DNA from: Allygus modestus
Taxonomy: Eukaryota > Arthropoda > Insecta > Hemiptera > Cicadellidae
Reading direction: 5' to 3'
Length of the DNA: 64,000 nt
Assembly (NCBI GenBank): GCA_963675035.1
Contig: OY776114.1
Span: 41,557,376-41,621,375, forward strand
Part shown: one piece after another, positions 43,203 through 54,614 of the stretch
Layout of the letters: every line of letters starts with the position of its first letter
Numbering within the stretch: position 1 is the first letter of the stretch
Notes under the pieces: generated by a model
Database searches by the model: none
The model's input: only the letters and a program-made list of their open reading frames with translations
Told to the model about the DNA's origin: nothing
Translations under genes and position numbers: made by a program

Positions 43203-43343
43203 GTGGGGTGTAACAACGGAGCGCGACGCTGTCCTACGTGCAACAAGAAGGCTTGTCTCAAGGACGTCCGAGTGCTGTATCTGCCCAAGGTGGTGCCACT
43301 CGACACGTCCGAGCGTGACAGGCTCATGGAGGAAAAGGAACAG
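43203..43343 (+). CDS. RFWD3: RFWD3 exon completing the RING finger
   Basis: 47 codons, phase 0 at both ends. GARRCPTCNKKA supplies the last CxxC pair of the RING, and LDTSERDRLMEEKE begins the linker before the coiled coil. The LDTSE.(D/E)R motif is characteristic of RFWD3. The acceptor is GCGCAG|GTGGGG and the donor CAG|GTGAAT. A hAT-like element begins 14 bases inside the following intron. Confidence 0.9.
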
Positions 43344-43997
43344 GTGAATTATTTAGGGGTCTGCGGTACCAAAAATTTCAGATTGGTACGGTTTGGTATG
43401 GTAATAGATTTTGTACCTCAGTTCTCGGTGCAACTCGGTACGGTACAATGTACCGTCATCTACACTAATTAGTGAATTTCCTTTTGAAAAGTGAACTATT
43501 AGCATGACCCGCACGGTGAGACTTAAGCCCGGGACCACCATATAAGTTCCTAACGTGACCCCCTGAATATGTTTTGGGGGGGCGCTAAAAACTTTATATA
43601 TATATATAAAAGTTTGTTCACACTCAAGCGGTCACAATTTTTGTCCAATTTAATTCAAATTTGGTAGAGACATTCCTTTTCATAATCAGTTGGGCAAAAC
43701 AATTGGAAAACTAACCCCCTTTTTTGGGGATTTTAAGTTTTCAAATTTTGAGTTTTTGGGCCCAAAAAGGGTCATAAAAGCCTCGAATGTACACTTATTG
43801 CACATTAAATTATTGTACGTAAAAAGCCAAGGATTTTAAGCCCTCCCTCATCATTCTAGCACAAGTACTTACCAATTTATTAAAGAAAATGTTAATTGTC
43901 AAAATACAGTACGTTGTCTTAAGAGGATTTTACACTGTAAAAGGCTGTTTTTATATCTTAATATTGTTTTACCACCCCCAATACCCCTATACCAACT

Positions 43998-44446
43998 TGT
44001 CACCTGGTCCAGACATCGTTTATAATCAATATTAGATGACGAAATCGTTAATTAAGGCCGATATTAAGTGGCCCGGTCGCCACTTTGGCCGATTTTATGT
44101 GATGCGATCGCCTTTTGCGTCTGTTACTAAGCGTTTTGACCGGTCGCAATCGCTAGTGATCGTGATTTTCAGCCGAGTTTACGTAATGCGATCGCCTTTT
44201 GCGGCCGTTACTACGCGTTTTGGCCGGTCGCAATCGCTAGTGATCGTCATTTTCGGCTGAGTTTACGTGATGCAATCGCCTTTTGCGGCCGTTACTACGC
44301 GTTTTGGCCGGTCGCAATCGTTAGCGATCGTCTGGAAATAGGCGGGAAGTACTCGCTTGAACTTTAGAGTATTTTTCAAAACTTCGAGTCGACCGAGTAT
44401 TAAAATACTCGGTCGAATACTCTAAGTTTCGAGTAGTCACACACCC
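43998..44446 (+). repeat. hAT-like MITE remnant with ~84 bp CGGCCG-rich tandem units
   Basis: Three tandem units of ~84 bp (44091-44335) share TGATGCGATCGCCTTTTGCG, CGCGTTTTGGCCGGTCGCAA and TCGTCATTTTCGGC. The end reads GAGTAGTCACACACCCCTA, and the left end is truncated relative to 54615-55420. Open frames through the units are just the repeat read as codons. Confidence 0.65.
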
Positions 44447-44450
44447 CTAC

Positions 44451-44878
44451 TAGTGATGTGTCAAAACCAAAACTTGAATCTCAAAACCACCAAAACTTTG
44501 GAAAAGTTTCGGTTTCGAGATTCGATCGGTGAGTTTCGAGAATCAAAACTCGAAACTGCTGAAATTGTTTGTGTCTTTATTGTTGTTTTTTTAATAGAAA
44601 TCACGCCGTGTTTCGATCAATGATGCAAAGGTCAAAAGTTTTCTGTCATCGGTCGTCTACCTTCACCTTTTTTGTATTATTGATTTTTTACTTCTGAAAG
44701 ATCAACTCTAACCAAAATATATAATTAGTTTTAATTAATTTTTCTGGATTTATTTTTCATAACCATACCCAGGCAAGTAAATAGGGTTTCGCGATTTGAG
44801 TTTCGAGATTCGAGATTCGATTTTGTAAGTTTCGGTTTCGGTTTCGAGATTCGAAATTTCTGGTTTTGACCATCACTA
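44451..44878 (+). mobile_element. hAT-type MITE, copy 1 (8 bp target duplication)
   Basis: Ends are TAGTGATGTGTCAAAACC and GGTTTTGACCATCACTA. ACCCCTAC flanks both sides (44443-44450 and 44879-44886), an exact 8 bp duplication as made by hAT transposases. It inserted at the end of the preceding MITE. The interior has TTTCGAGATTCGA-type repeats. There is no coding capacity. The same element sits inverted at 60409-60830. Confidence 0.9.
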
Positions 44879-45628
44879 ACCCCTACATATAACAGATATC
44901 TGTATGTAACAATTTCAGAAGGCAATAAAAACAATTACATATTTATGCTACAATTTTTAAAATGTATTGTTATTTATTTTTAATTAATTTTCAAAAATTT
45001 TGAAAACAACTTTTTATATAATTTAAAATCAATTTCACTAGTAACAATAATAATAATACATATATAAAATCAGTTTAATCTAAATTCATAATGGAGAAAC
45101 AACGTGATCAAAAGGTAGTATTCCTCTTCTCACTCAAGGAATGACGTTGGACAAACAACTGATGTATTGCTAATGACCACCCCCCCCCCCACCAATCACG
45201 CTTTCCTAGTCTACACCTTTCTTATCTCAAGGTCAGATTTTTTGCCCGGCCCGACCCAACCCCATCCCGCTCCCTTGCCCACCTTTCTTATCTTCACTCA
45301 CCAATAGCTATAAATAACACATGTCAACGTCTCTTTTCAAATTAGTTGAGACGAGTTTTGGGGCTTATTTTTCCTTAAAGGAAATTACTAGTTAGTTTAG
45401 TTAGTTATCAGCAGGAGTTTAATTTCAACCACTTATTTTGTTGAACATTGTTCAGCTTATCTCTGTTTATTGTTTGACACGGTAAGTTGTACCGTACCGA
45501 ATCTGTACCTGGGTTATGTTCTGTACCGAACCGATGACAGTCGATTCCACCGATTCTCAGGCTTAGAATCGGAATCGAGAATCAATGGTCCAAAGTCGAT
45601 TCTGATTCTATCGATTCCCAGCTGTCTA

Positions 45629-45910
45629 TACTCCCGCCGTTTACCTAGATTTACGCCGCTAACCATAGAAAATTTGAGTCGAGTAGTTGAAAAATGCATA
45701 GCTACAGATTTACGCTGCTAAATAATGTTTAACAAAATATATGACTGAAACAATCTTAGCTGAAATTGCATAGCTACTCCCGCCGTTTACCCTGATTTAC
45801 GCCGCTGACCATCGAAAATTCGAGTCGAGTAGTTGAAAATTGCATAGCTATTCCCGCCGGTTACCCAGGTTTACGCCGCTAACTAATGTTTAACAAAATA
45901 AATTACTGAA
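45629..45910 (+). repeat. Tandem repeat with CTCCCGCCGTTTACC units
   Basis: TAYTCCCGCCGKTTACCYRG, then ATTTACGCCGCT, GAGTCGAGTAGTTGAAAA and TGCATAGCTA recur at 45629, 45774 and 45849, with partial units between. It follows a remnant with GATTCCACCGATTC/GAATCGGAATCGA inverted words at 45545-45625, akin to the hAT-like end at 53315-53365 (GGAATCGACTCATCCCTA). Confidence 0.6.
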
Positions 45911-46792
45911 AAAAGGAAAAATAAGCCTAAAATCTGTTTTTTGCTCATATGAAAGGAGACAATGACAGGTGAGTTATTTATGGATACCTGTCAAAGTAAG
46001 ATATGTAAGAGAGGGGCACGGGAAGTGTTTAGGTTGTGGGCAAAAATTCTTACCTTGGAGATAAGGAAGGATGTCGGAAACAATATTTGTTTGAGTAATT
46101 TTCTTACAACCACGTTTTTCCCCATGAATTATGAATTTATATTACATAGTTTTTGTTTTCTATATTACTACAGTATACTAGTGAAATTAACATTAAATTA
46201 TATAAAAATTGCATTCAAAATTAGTTTCATTATTAACTACAAAAAGCTGCTAAATAACATTACAGTATATTTATAAACGTCTACAATCATTAAAAATTAA
46301 TTATATAAAAAGTTACTTTCTAACTTTAATACAAAATTTAAAACCTTAAATTTAACATTAACATTACAAAAGTATTTTTATTGGTCAAGAATAGTTAATC
46401 CAAAGTGATTGTTTTATAACACAAGAAAACCAATTTCAAAAAAATATCTGGGAGATTGATGTAACTTAAAGCATAACAATTATATGAAAAACTAGCTGTG
46501 TACCTGTCCTTCATACAGGTTGTATGTCTAAATAATAGATTAATTTGTTAAGAATAACAACCGAATTAATTTTACAATATTTCGTTGGTGAACCTGAGGA
46601 TGGCACAAGGGACTTTCAAAATTAATCTGTTTATGAACCTCAGGGAAAAACTGTCGATCAGTAGTTCCTGTTACGATTGAACAGAGTAAAGGAGGAATAT
46701 TTACGAGACCACCTGTTTTCCAATTTCCTGCTCCCAACTTTTAAAAGGACCTAATACAACTCCTCAACCCTAATCTTATCGAAACATTTTTT
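45911..46792. other. AT-rich intronic sequence
   Basis: This is part of the long RFWD3 intron. An open frame at 45962-46276 (+) and one at 46540-46737 (-) have no recognisable domain. No element was identified. Confidence 0.35.
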
Positions 46793-48130
46793 TAGCGAAT
46801 TTCCCTTATAGGGAAGAAGCTATTACCGTAGGTCTCATGGTAAGACTTAAGCCCGAGACCATGATCAATTTTTGTTTTGAGGTCCCCAGATGCCAAAAAC
46901 ACTATTCGTTCAAATTTATATATATGTATATATATATATATATATATATACATATCTATAACATATACATATATATATCTATATATGTGTCCGTGAATGC
47001 GATAACTTGAGTAAAAAACGTCCAATTTCGATGAAATTTGGCCCAAATGTGTAAAGTGACTTTCATGACTTTAAGTTCGGAAACCAGAAAAATCGGACCA
47101 CGGCAAGGTGGGTTTATGGGGGTTTTAAATTTTCCAAAAATCTGGTTTTTTACATTTTTTACCCTAAATTTTAAAAAACTTAGTTTTGGTTTTGACCATG
47201 TTATAGAGCTTAAAAAAAACAAATAATATGGTATTTTGAATTATTAACCTAGGTTAAGTGGTTGCGGAGAAAATCCAAAAAACCTGCTCATAAAATTTCC
47301 CATGTTAATCTTATGGGAAAAAGGTTTTTGGCTTTTCCTCAGTTCATTTCAATGTAAACTTCACATTTGCTTTTACCAATCAGTTCAGCTCCACAAAACA
47401 ATCATTTTGGTGTTTACATTGTGATTCTACACCCCACCGTTGCTGAGATATTCAAAGTGCTAAACACAGTACGTTGTCCAATGTTATCCTTATGGAGAAT
47501 AAATAAAATTTGATATCTCGATAATTTATGAATGTATATTGATGAAACTTGGTATGTGGCTTCACATAGTTCTGGTATATTGATATTTGTACAAATAAAT
47601 GTTTTTTGTTGATTATCCCCGAAGCAGCAAACCTGCGTACTCAGCCCCCGTGTTATTCTTATGGAGAATAAGTAAAATGTAGTGACTCCCTTAATTATGA
47701 ACATAAATTAATAAAACTTGATATGTGGTTTCAACTTGTTGAGTTATATTGATATGTGCATAAAAACCCATTTTTTGTTCCGTGTTGCAGCAAACCTGCT
47801 TACTCAGCCCCTATGTTTTTCTTATGGAGAATAATTAAAATGCTATACAGCGCTTATTTATGATTGAATATTGATGAAACTTGGTATGTGGCTTCGCCTA
47901 GTTAAATTCTATTTATATTTGCATAAAAAACAATTGTTTGTGTTCCTTGTTTCAGCAAACCTACGTACTCATCACCAATGTTATTCTTATAGAGAATAAT
48001 TAAAATTGTATATTTCGCTTATATGTGAATATATTTTTATGAAACTTGGTATACGTCTTTATGTGGTATTAAGATATATATTATGCATTGGAAATTTGCT
48101 GAGTACGCAGGTTTGCTGCGACGGGGGTAT
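46793..48130 (-). repeat. Family A copy 6, long subtype, inverted
   Basis: On the minus strand it runs from the CCCCCGTCGCAGCAAACCTGC block (about 48128) through four CATAAGAATAACAT modules, the CCATAAGATTAACATGGG segment and an AT tract to the terminal block. It ends at AGCGAATTTCCC (about 46795). At ~1.34 kb it is the most complete long-subtype copy in the window and shows how copies 3-4 fit together. Confidence 0.7.
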
Positions 48131-48756
48131 TTTAATTTACTGTTAAGTTGAGACACTCAGTAGTTGGCTACATAAAATATCTATTGAGAGAGGCATAGAT
48201 CTCGTCCCCCCATGACTCAAGCACACAAAGTGTCTGTATGAAATCTCTAGAGATAACAACACCATGACTCCCCATTATGGGCCATGTTGTTGCTGATTTC
48301 CTTTAACACCATGACTCCCCATTACGGGCTATGTTGTTGCTGATGTCCTTTATAGTACCAAATTTCAGCTCTATTATTTGAGTAGTTTGTGATGATTATA
48401 TTAAAGGTCAGTGGGGCTGATCCGTAAAGTATTTTTTATCTGCTTTTTTTGCTACCGAATTTCATCTCCATCAGTCCAGTAGCAGGTACAAGATTGTTAA
48501 AATAACTATTCTGAAGGTTCGGGGGTGGGGCCCTAAAACACTTTCTTAACGGGAATAGGCTTATGTTTATTCTGATATATGAGGTATGTTGTATGTTCCT
48601 ACCGAATTCAACTTAAAAGGTCTGAACTAATGCTCATAAGATTGCCAGCAATAAAAGTAAATTAGGGCAGAGTCGGATACGATTTTGTTTCAAACCTAGC
48701 CTTATTGTACATCTGCAGAATAAGGGAAGCCATTATGCAAAATTTCACCTTCTTAG
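48131..48756. other. Intronic sequence with a ~56 bp tandem duplication
   Basis: ACACCATGACTCCCCATTAY followed by GGGCYATGTTGTTGCTGAT is repeated at 48249 and 48306. No gene or other element is seen. Confidence 0.5.
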
Positions 48757-49505
48757 CAGTGGCGGATCCAAGGGAGGGGGGCGAGGGAGGTGATCGTCCC
48801 CCCTCAAGCTCAGAAATGTTTGTTATAAACTGTATAAAAATAGTTCAGTTATGTAATTTGCATCTGGTTAAATGTATTGCGATTAATTCTTTATCGCCAA
48901 TCCAATTTATGCACTTTCTACCATAGGTTATTTTTCTAAACAGTATGTATGCATACTAAAGTTGTGGAACTAAGCATAAACAGTTGGTGGGAGTGATAAT
49001 TTCGTTCTGATGACACCTGACAGTTGGCTGCACTGATGCAGTGACGCGACTGCCCTTACACCCTGCCTCCTTTGTTACCTGCGAAACCACCATCGCGTAC
49101 TGGGTTGTGGGTACCGGCAAACGTCAAGTTTAACGTTGTGAAGTTATCAGAAGACCTCAGATACAACAGCGGTAGCTCGAGTGGGTGGGGCGGCGAGGTG
49201 CAGACAGAGAGGTGCGTACGTACGTCACGTTACCATGGCAATGGGAGTTTGACCACGCATCCACTGTGTCCATGTGATATTATTAGTCATCACATGCACC
49301 CTTACACTGCGCATAAACGCTGTTCTGCCTTTTCTGTCTTAGTTCAGTTCACTTTAGTGTATGTTGGGTTTAACTGCTTTTTAAATTTTTTTTATTTGAT
49401 TACTATTACAATTATAATCTGTAACAATAAAAATCGGTGGGGGGGTATTCCACCACTAAGTTTACCCCCCCCCCCCCCCCGACTCTAAAGCTGGATCCGC
49501 CACTG
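48757..49505 (+). mobile_element. hAT-like non-autonomous element (CAGTGGCGGATCCA)
   Basis: Ends CAGTGGCGGATCCA and TGGATCCGCCACTG are perfect inverted repeats of a type common in animal hAT elements. The flanks CTTCTTAG (48749-48756) and CTTCTTAA (49506-49513) match at 7 of 8. C-rich and G-rich tracts lie next to the ends. A 138-codon open frame inside (49072-49488) is not transposase-like. Confidence 0.8.
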
Positions 49506-49603
49506 CTTCTTAAGACATGGTTTTTTAGTTACAGTGATCACAATGTGAGCAAGTGAATGTGTCTGAAAATATAGATTTAGATGATATGTCCACTCTGTAT
49601 ACT

Positions 49604-50186
49604 TTTGTTATTTATTACCAATCTTCACTCAACGTTTTAAATAAGAGCTACAACAGCTGATTTGGGAATAAATATTCTTAAGTAATCAACTGGTTCAGTA
49701 TAAATAAATGCTTTGTCCATAACTATAAGATAGTATCTTGAAAATCCCCTGGGATGTAGCCCTGAGGTGAATTCAAAATGTTGAAATAGCTTATAATCTT
49801 CTAACAGAACATAGAAACAAAGTTTAATCTAAATCAGTTCACCCGTTTCCCTGGGAAAAGTGAATAAACACGATCAAAACCGTGCGTAAACACGTTTTGG
49901 AGCGGAAGCCATTTTCTAAAAGGCGTATGGCAGTTTAAAGTAGCCTAAAACATTCTCACGAAAAAAAAACAAAGATTAAGCAAAATCAGTGCACCCGTTT
50001 TCCCGAGAATAGCGAACAAAAACACTTTATTGAGCGTTACCGAAGGACAGACGGACAGAAATTGCGATAAGACTTTTTTTGGCTCCCCTAGGGTGTAAAA
50101 CGCGAAAATATGCAAAAATGTCATAATTCCAAGCAATGTACAGACAAAACTTTAATTTTTCAATATAGATATCGTCTCTATATACA
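49604..50186 (+). repeat. RTE/SINE-like interspersed repeat, unit 1
   Basis: The unit begins TTATTTATTACCAATCTTCA, contains GTGCACCCGTTTTCCCGAGA and AGCGAACAAAA motifs, and ends AGCAATGTACAGACAAAACT, then CAATATAGATAT. It is directly repeated by unit 2 and related to 15915-16546. Confidence 0.6.
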
Positions 50187-50648
50187 TATGACATTTATTA
50201 CCAATCTTCACTCAACGTTTTAAATAAGAACAACAACATCTGTTTATAGAATAACTATTCTTAAGTCATCATCTGGTTCAATATAAATAAATTCTTTGTC
50301 CATAAGAATAACATATAACATAGGATCTTTAAAACCCTGTGGGGTAGATTCCTAAGGTGATTTCTAAAAATCCAATTAACTTAAAACCTTCTAACGCACA
50401 TATAGAACATAGAAAAAAAGTGTCATCGAAATCAGTGCACCCGTTTCCCTGTGAAAAGCGAACAAAACGTGACCAAAATCGCACAAAATCACGTTTTTGA
50501 GTGGCCCCCATTATTTTTCTAAAAGGCGTATGCCAGTTTAAAGTGACCTAAAACCTTCTCACGCATATACAGGGTGTTTACAAACTCCCTGGAAAAATTT
50601 TGTGTATTTGCTCCTTAGGTCAATACAATCAAAAAATGACATATAAAT

Positions 50649-50770
50649 ATGGGTCTGAAATGCCTAGTTTTCTGTCTGTCGGTCTGTTTGTGTATTTTAC
50701 AAATTATTTATGGGTCTGAAATGCCTAGTTTTCTGTCTGTCGGTCTGTTTGTGTATTTTACAAATTATTT
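50649..50770 (+). repeat. 61 bp tandem duplication inside the left TIR
   Basis: ATGGGTCTGAAATGCCTAGT begins at 50649 and again at 50710, and the 61 bp units are essentially identical. The right TIR has a single copy (about 52775-52840). It was gained in this copy or its recent ancestor. Confidence 0.9.
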
Positions 50771-51268
50771 TATAACTTAAGTAATATTTTAGATATAAAC
50801 CTTAAATTTGGCACGAATGTGTACCTTGGTAGGTCAAACACGTTTATACAATTTTGTTACGATATCTTAAATAGTTTAAAGATGGCGGGCATTTAAAATC
50901 TTTGATGTCAAATTTCACGAAAACCTTAAGTTTTATAAAAAAATGTTACCAGTAATAAAAAATGTATAATTTTATGACAAACAAAATCATACTTTATTTG
51001 CTACAATCGGATAATAAATAACTGAGTAATGACACATTTACCTAATTATGTAACAAGTGTACACGGCACATTGTTGTTTAGTGCAACTATTATTGTGTTC
51101 AATCAGCTGTTGTTTTGTAATCATCTGATATAATGTAATCATCCTTACACATCATTCTTAATTGTTGCCAGATTTTATGTGTTGAGCAGTGTAGATTTTC
51201 TGTCATGTTAGTTATGTAATAAACTTAGTAAATTGTGAAATGGTATTAGCATCACCAAATAAGCTACC

Positions 51269-52345
51269 ATGAATGACTACACGTCTGAAGAGTATTGTGA
51301 TATTCATTATTTCTACGGTTTGGCTGGTGACAGTGCAATAGAAGCTAGAAGACTTTATGGAGAGCGTTTTCTTATGAGACAATGTCCTAATTTTAAGACC
51401 TTTATAGCAGTTCATTACCGATTAAGGGAAAGTGGATCATTCACACCAAATAGGAGTTATATAGGAAGGGGAAGGTCAGTTAGAAATGTAGAGTTTGAGG
51501 AAAATGTGCTGCAACAATTTGAAGATTCACCTGATTTAAGCACAAGTTCAGTCGCAACGGAAATGGGTTGTAGCAATAGGACTGTATGGAACGTCCTTAA
51601 GAGCGAAATATTGCACCCCTACAAGCTCCAGAAAGTCCAGGATTTCAATCCAACAGATTTTCCCCGTCGAATGAACTTTTGTAGAAGGTTAATAAATAAA
51701 GAAATAAACAGCCCGAGAATTCTAGAAAAGATTCTGTTTACAGACGAGGCGACATTCAATAGAGAAGGAATTTTCAATTCCCGGAATAGTCACATTTGGA
51801 CTCAGGACAATCCCCATGGTACTTTTACAAGAGGATATCAAACCAAGTTTTCCGTTAATGTTTGGGTCGGTATTTTAGGCAATTACCTAATTGGTCCCTA
51901 CATTTTTCCAAACAGACTAAATTCTCCTATTTACCATGCTTTTCTTAGGGATATCCTACCTGAACTGATGGAGAATATTCCTATAGAAGTAAGAAGAAAC
52001 ATGTGGTTTCAACATGATTCTGCACCGTCTCACTTTGGTACCAACGTCCGGGACCTTTTGAGTGATACTTATGGGCGGCGTTGGATAGGTCGTGGTGGAC
52101 CGGTGAACTGGCCTCCTCGGTCGCCAGACCTCACACCACTTGAGTTTTTCGTGTGGGGTCACATGAAAACCCTAGTGTATAGTTCACCAGTACTTGATGA
52201 GATGGACCTGGTTGCGCGCGTGGTTGAAGCTGCGGGTTGCATTCAAGACAACACCAATGTTTTTGCTAAAGTCAGAAAATCAATGCACGAACGCTTAAGG
52301 CTATGTAACCGCAGAGGTGGACGTCGTTTTGAGCAGTACTTGTAA
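51269..52345 (+). CDS. Tc1/mariner-like DDE transposase
   Basis: 358 residues and intact. Residues ~4-60 (YTSEEYCDIHYFYG ... HYRLRESGSF) are a helix-turn-helix of the DUF4817 type found in insect transposases, followed by a second HTH (~75-115). The DDE catalytic core has LFTDEATF (D159), FQHDSAPSHF (D250) and WPPRSPDLTPLEFFVWG, whose E292 matches the third acidic residue of Tc1. That gives a 41-residue gap between the last two acids by my count, longer than the 34 of classical Tc1/mariner. It would cut and paste the element at TA sites by binding the flanking inverted repeats. The ATG at 51269 is preceded by AT-rich sequence and is a reasonable start. AATAAA-like signals follow the stop. Confidence 0.88.
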   Translation: MNDYTSEEYCDIHYFYGLAGDSAIEARRLYGERFLMRQCPNFKTFIAVHYRLRESGSFTPNRSYIGRGRSVRNVEFEENVLQQFEDSPDLSTSSVATEMGCSNRTVWNVLKSEILHPYKLQKVQDFNPTDFPRRMNFCRRLINKEINSPRILEKILFTDEATFNREGIFNSRNSHIWTQDNPHGTFTRGYQTKFSVNVWVGILGNYLIGPYIFPNRLNSPIYHAFLRDILPELMENIPIEVRRNMWFQHDSAPSHFGTNVRDLLSDTYGRRWIGRGGPVNWPPRSPDLTPLEFFVWGHMKTLVYSSPVLDEMDLVARVVEAAGCIQDNTNVFAKVRKSMHERLRLCNRRGGRRFEQYL

Positions 52346-53134
52346 TTATACAGTATAATAATTATTTAGTAATTTTTCTATAGATTTATCATTACTCTTT
52401 CTTGTATCGTAGTAGTAGTGTTTATGTACTCCCAAATGACAAAATAAAATAAATACTACATAATATTGTAAATAAATACTCCAAAAATATTATATTTATT
52501 TCAGTAAAGATGTCATTACTCGGTTATTTATTATCCGATTGTAGCAAATAAAGTATGATTTTGTTTGTCATAAAATTATACATTTTTTATTACTGGTAAC
52601 ATTTTTTTTATAAAACTTACAGTTTCGTGAAATTTGACATCAAAGATCTTAAATGACCGCCATCTTGAAACTGTTTAAGATATCTTAAAAAAATTGTATA
52701 AACTTGTTTGACCTACCAAGGTACACATTCGTGCCAAATTTCAGGTTTCTATCTAAAATGGTACTAAAGTTATAAAATAGTTTGTAAAAAATACAAACAG
52801 ACCGACAGACAGAAAACTAGGCATTTCAGACCCATATTTATATGATGTTTTTTTATTGTATTGACCTAAGGAACAAATACACAACATTTTTCCAGGGAGT
52901 TTGTAAACACCCTGTATAGAACAAAGAAACAAAGTTTCATTAATGCCAGTGCACCCGTTTTCCCGTGAAAAGCGAACAAAAACCCGACCTTAAGCGTTAC
53001 CGACAGACAGATAGACAGTCAGAAATTGAGATAAGACTTGTTTTGGCTTCCCTAGGGTAAAACGTGAAAAGATTAAAAAATTTCATAATTCCAAGCAATG
53101 TACAGATTAAACTCTAATTTTATTTATATAGATA

Positions 53135-53737
53135 AACATGCAATTCAACTTAGTTTTTTTAATTATTTAATTTTTATAAGTTTATTTTATTTTATTAATG
53201 TAAAATAATCACCAACCAACTGATTGTCTCAATTTATTAAGTAAAAATCAATTACTGACTAACTTATTGACTTAATCATTCTTAAAACATTACTTTGCTA
53301 CTTCACCTATTATTAGGAATCGATGGAATCAGAATAAAAAAAAATTGGAATCGACTCATCCCTAGTATTTATTTATGTGTTTCTGTTTTTAAGATTTAAA
53401 AAGATTTAATGTCTTTTTAGAAGTTAGCTAATAATAAACACAAATTTCCATCTGTTCTTTTATTCTCAGGTCATATTTTAACTGAAATTAACTGATCGTT
53501 AACTCCTTACCACTAAAATCAACCTTTTTCCACTCTTCTAGTGTGTTCAGTAAAATAAGAAAGTCCTTGAGGGCATTTTATGGCTATGTATAAACACTGG
53601 TACGTTTCAAGTAAATCTTTTGATAATTACAATTAAATGAAAAGGTATCTTTAATAATCGTGTGTAGTTTGGTGCCTTTCTTTTCATAAGAATTTTAATC
53701 ATAACTGTTTAAACAAAGTTTATTCACTTGATTTCAG
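53135..53737. other. Intronic sequence before the RFWD3 coiled-coil exon
   Basis: AT-rich. A hAT-like end (GGAATCGATGGAATCAGA ... GGAATCGACTCATCCCTA) lies at about 53317-53365. The rest is featureless up to the acceptor TTGATTTCAG. Confidence 0.45.
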
Positions 53738-53983
53738 CTGGCATCACAGATGAAAATGTTGGAGTCGGATATCACACGTTCAAAGCTTCAACACAAGTTA
53801 GTGGTGGCCAGATACGAGGAAAGGATAGCAGCTTTGGAGAAGCGGCTGCAGGAAGGGCGGACGAACGAGGGGATGTTGGCATCCCTGAGCCAGGTGGCTG
53901 GTTTGGCGGTTGTCACTACTGCCACCATCAGCCACGACGGCGGCTGCAGAGTCATGGCCTTCAACTCTCTCCGCCAGGATCTG
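53738..53983 (+). CDS. RFWD3: RFWD3 exon: coiled coil and start of the WD region
   Basis: 82 codons, phase 0 at both ends, acceptor TTTCAG|CTG and donor CTG|GTGAGT. The first ~45 residues form a coiled coil (QHKLVVARYEERIAALEKRL). The end reads ISHDGGCRVMAFNSLRQD, which corresponds to the G.CR.MA segment that opens the WD40 domain in vertebrate RFWD3. Overlapping open frames in the other two frames are shadows. Confidence 0.9.
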
Positions 53984-54614
53984 GTGAGTCTGATAATATT
54001 TTAATGTTGGCACCAGTGTGAGAGGTGTCAGACGAGTGTCATAACTGGTCACCATTAGCCGTCAATGGACACTTTTGCAATCAATTTTCCTCTATCAGTT
54101 GATACATGATAGTTTTTTGTTAGAATTAAGTTTTCTCAAAAACCTCTTTTTGTGAAAATTTGGTAAATTTCCTCTAGGGGATTTTGTAAGAACTGTAAGT
54201 TGGACAATTTTTACCCACATACCAAAGCAACAGGTATTGTAAAGAAAATTGAGAAATTCCTTCCAGTTTAAACTTTCCCTAAAGTAAACAAATATTTAAA
54301 CGCAAAGTTTACATCCACCTGTATTTTGTTCAGCTCTGACCAAAATAGTATTAGCCTAAATTACTTAGCATTACAGTTTCGTCAGTTACAAACGAGGACT
54401 CGTAGGTCCAAAGTAGTCTACTGGATGAGAAAAATAGTAGTTTTCCAAAATGTCGCATGCTAGTACTCAAACCCCACATGTAGCAGAACTAAAAACAATA
54501 AAAATATAGGGTTTTGTCTTATTGCCTAAACAAGCAATGTTTTTTATTTAGAATTTTATCTAACCAGATGATTATTTAAAAAATTAGTTTATTAGTGTAA
54601 AATTTTGTTTTTTT
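53984..54614. other. RFWD3 intron, 5' part
   Basis: AT-rich intron sequence without a recognised element, up to the MITE at 54615. Confidence 0.45.

Larger units (their letters stand above)
43358..45535. mobile_element. Large hAT-like element (TAGGGGTCTGCGGTACC), interrupted
   Basis: The start TAGGGGTCTGCGGTACC and the next ~110 bp match 62611-62730. 44888-45370 matches 63540-63990 (CATAATGGAGAAA ... AGCTATAAATAACAC). The right end at 45485-45530 (TTGTACCGTACCGAATCTGT) is an inverted relative of the start. Between 43490 and 44887 other elements are inserted. It lies wholly in the RFWD3 intron. There is no transposase. Confidence 0.55.
50570..52914 (+). mobile_element. Tc1/mariner-superfamily transposon, apparently full length
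   Basis: The inverted ends are CAGGGTGTTTACAAACTCCC, and the terminal inverted repeats run ~0.4 kb (50570-51033 and 52508-52914), about 90% alike by eye. The flank is TATA on both sides, consistent with the TA target duplication of this superfamily. One intact transposase gene lies between them. The left repeat carries a 61 bp tandem duplication absent on the right. The structure suggests a recent and possibly still mobilisable insertion in an RFWD3 intron. Confidence 0.9.
50187..53134 (+). repeat. RTE/SINE-like repeat, unit 2, split by a Tc1-type transposon
   Basis: The left part is 50187-50569 and the right part 52915-53134. Joining them across the transposon gives the same order as unit 1, ending CAATGTACAGATTAAACTCT and TTTATATAGATA. 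It thus supplies an empty-site comparison for the insertion. Confidence 0.65.

Noticed and set aside
44036..44260. Open frame with repeated VMRSPFAAVTTRFGRSQS-type residues as a repetitive protein
   Set aside because: It is the ~84 bp MITE tandem unit read as codons. The same frame recurs at 55074-55286 in another MITE copy.
45962..46276. 104-codon open frame as a gene
   Set aside because: It lies in a long RFWD3 intron, the second half is Ile/Leu/Phe/Tyr-rich as expected from AT-rich sequence, and no domain is seen.
49072..49488. 138-codon open frame as a transposase remnant
   Set aside because: It sits inside the hAT-like element but shows no hAT or other transposase motif, and it runs into the C-rich end tract.
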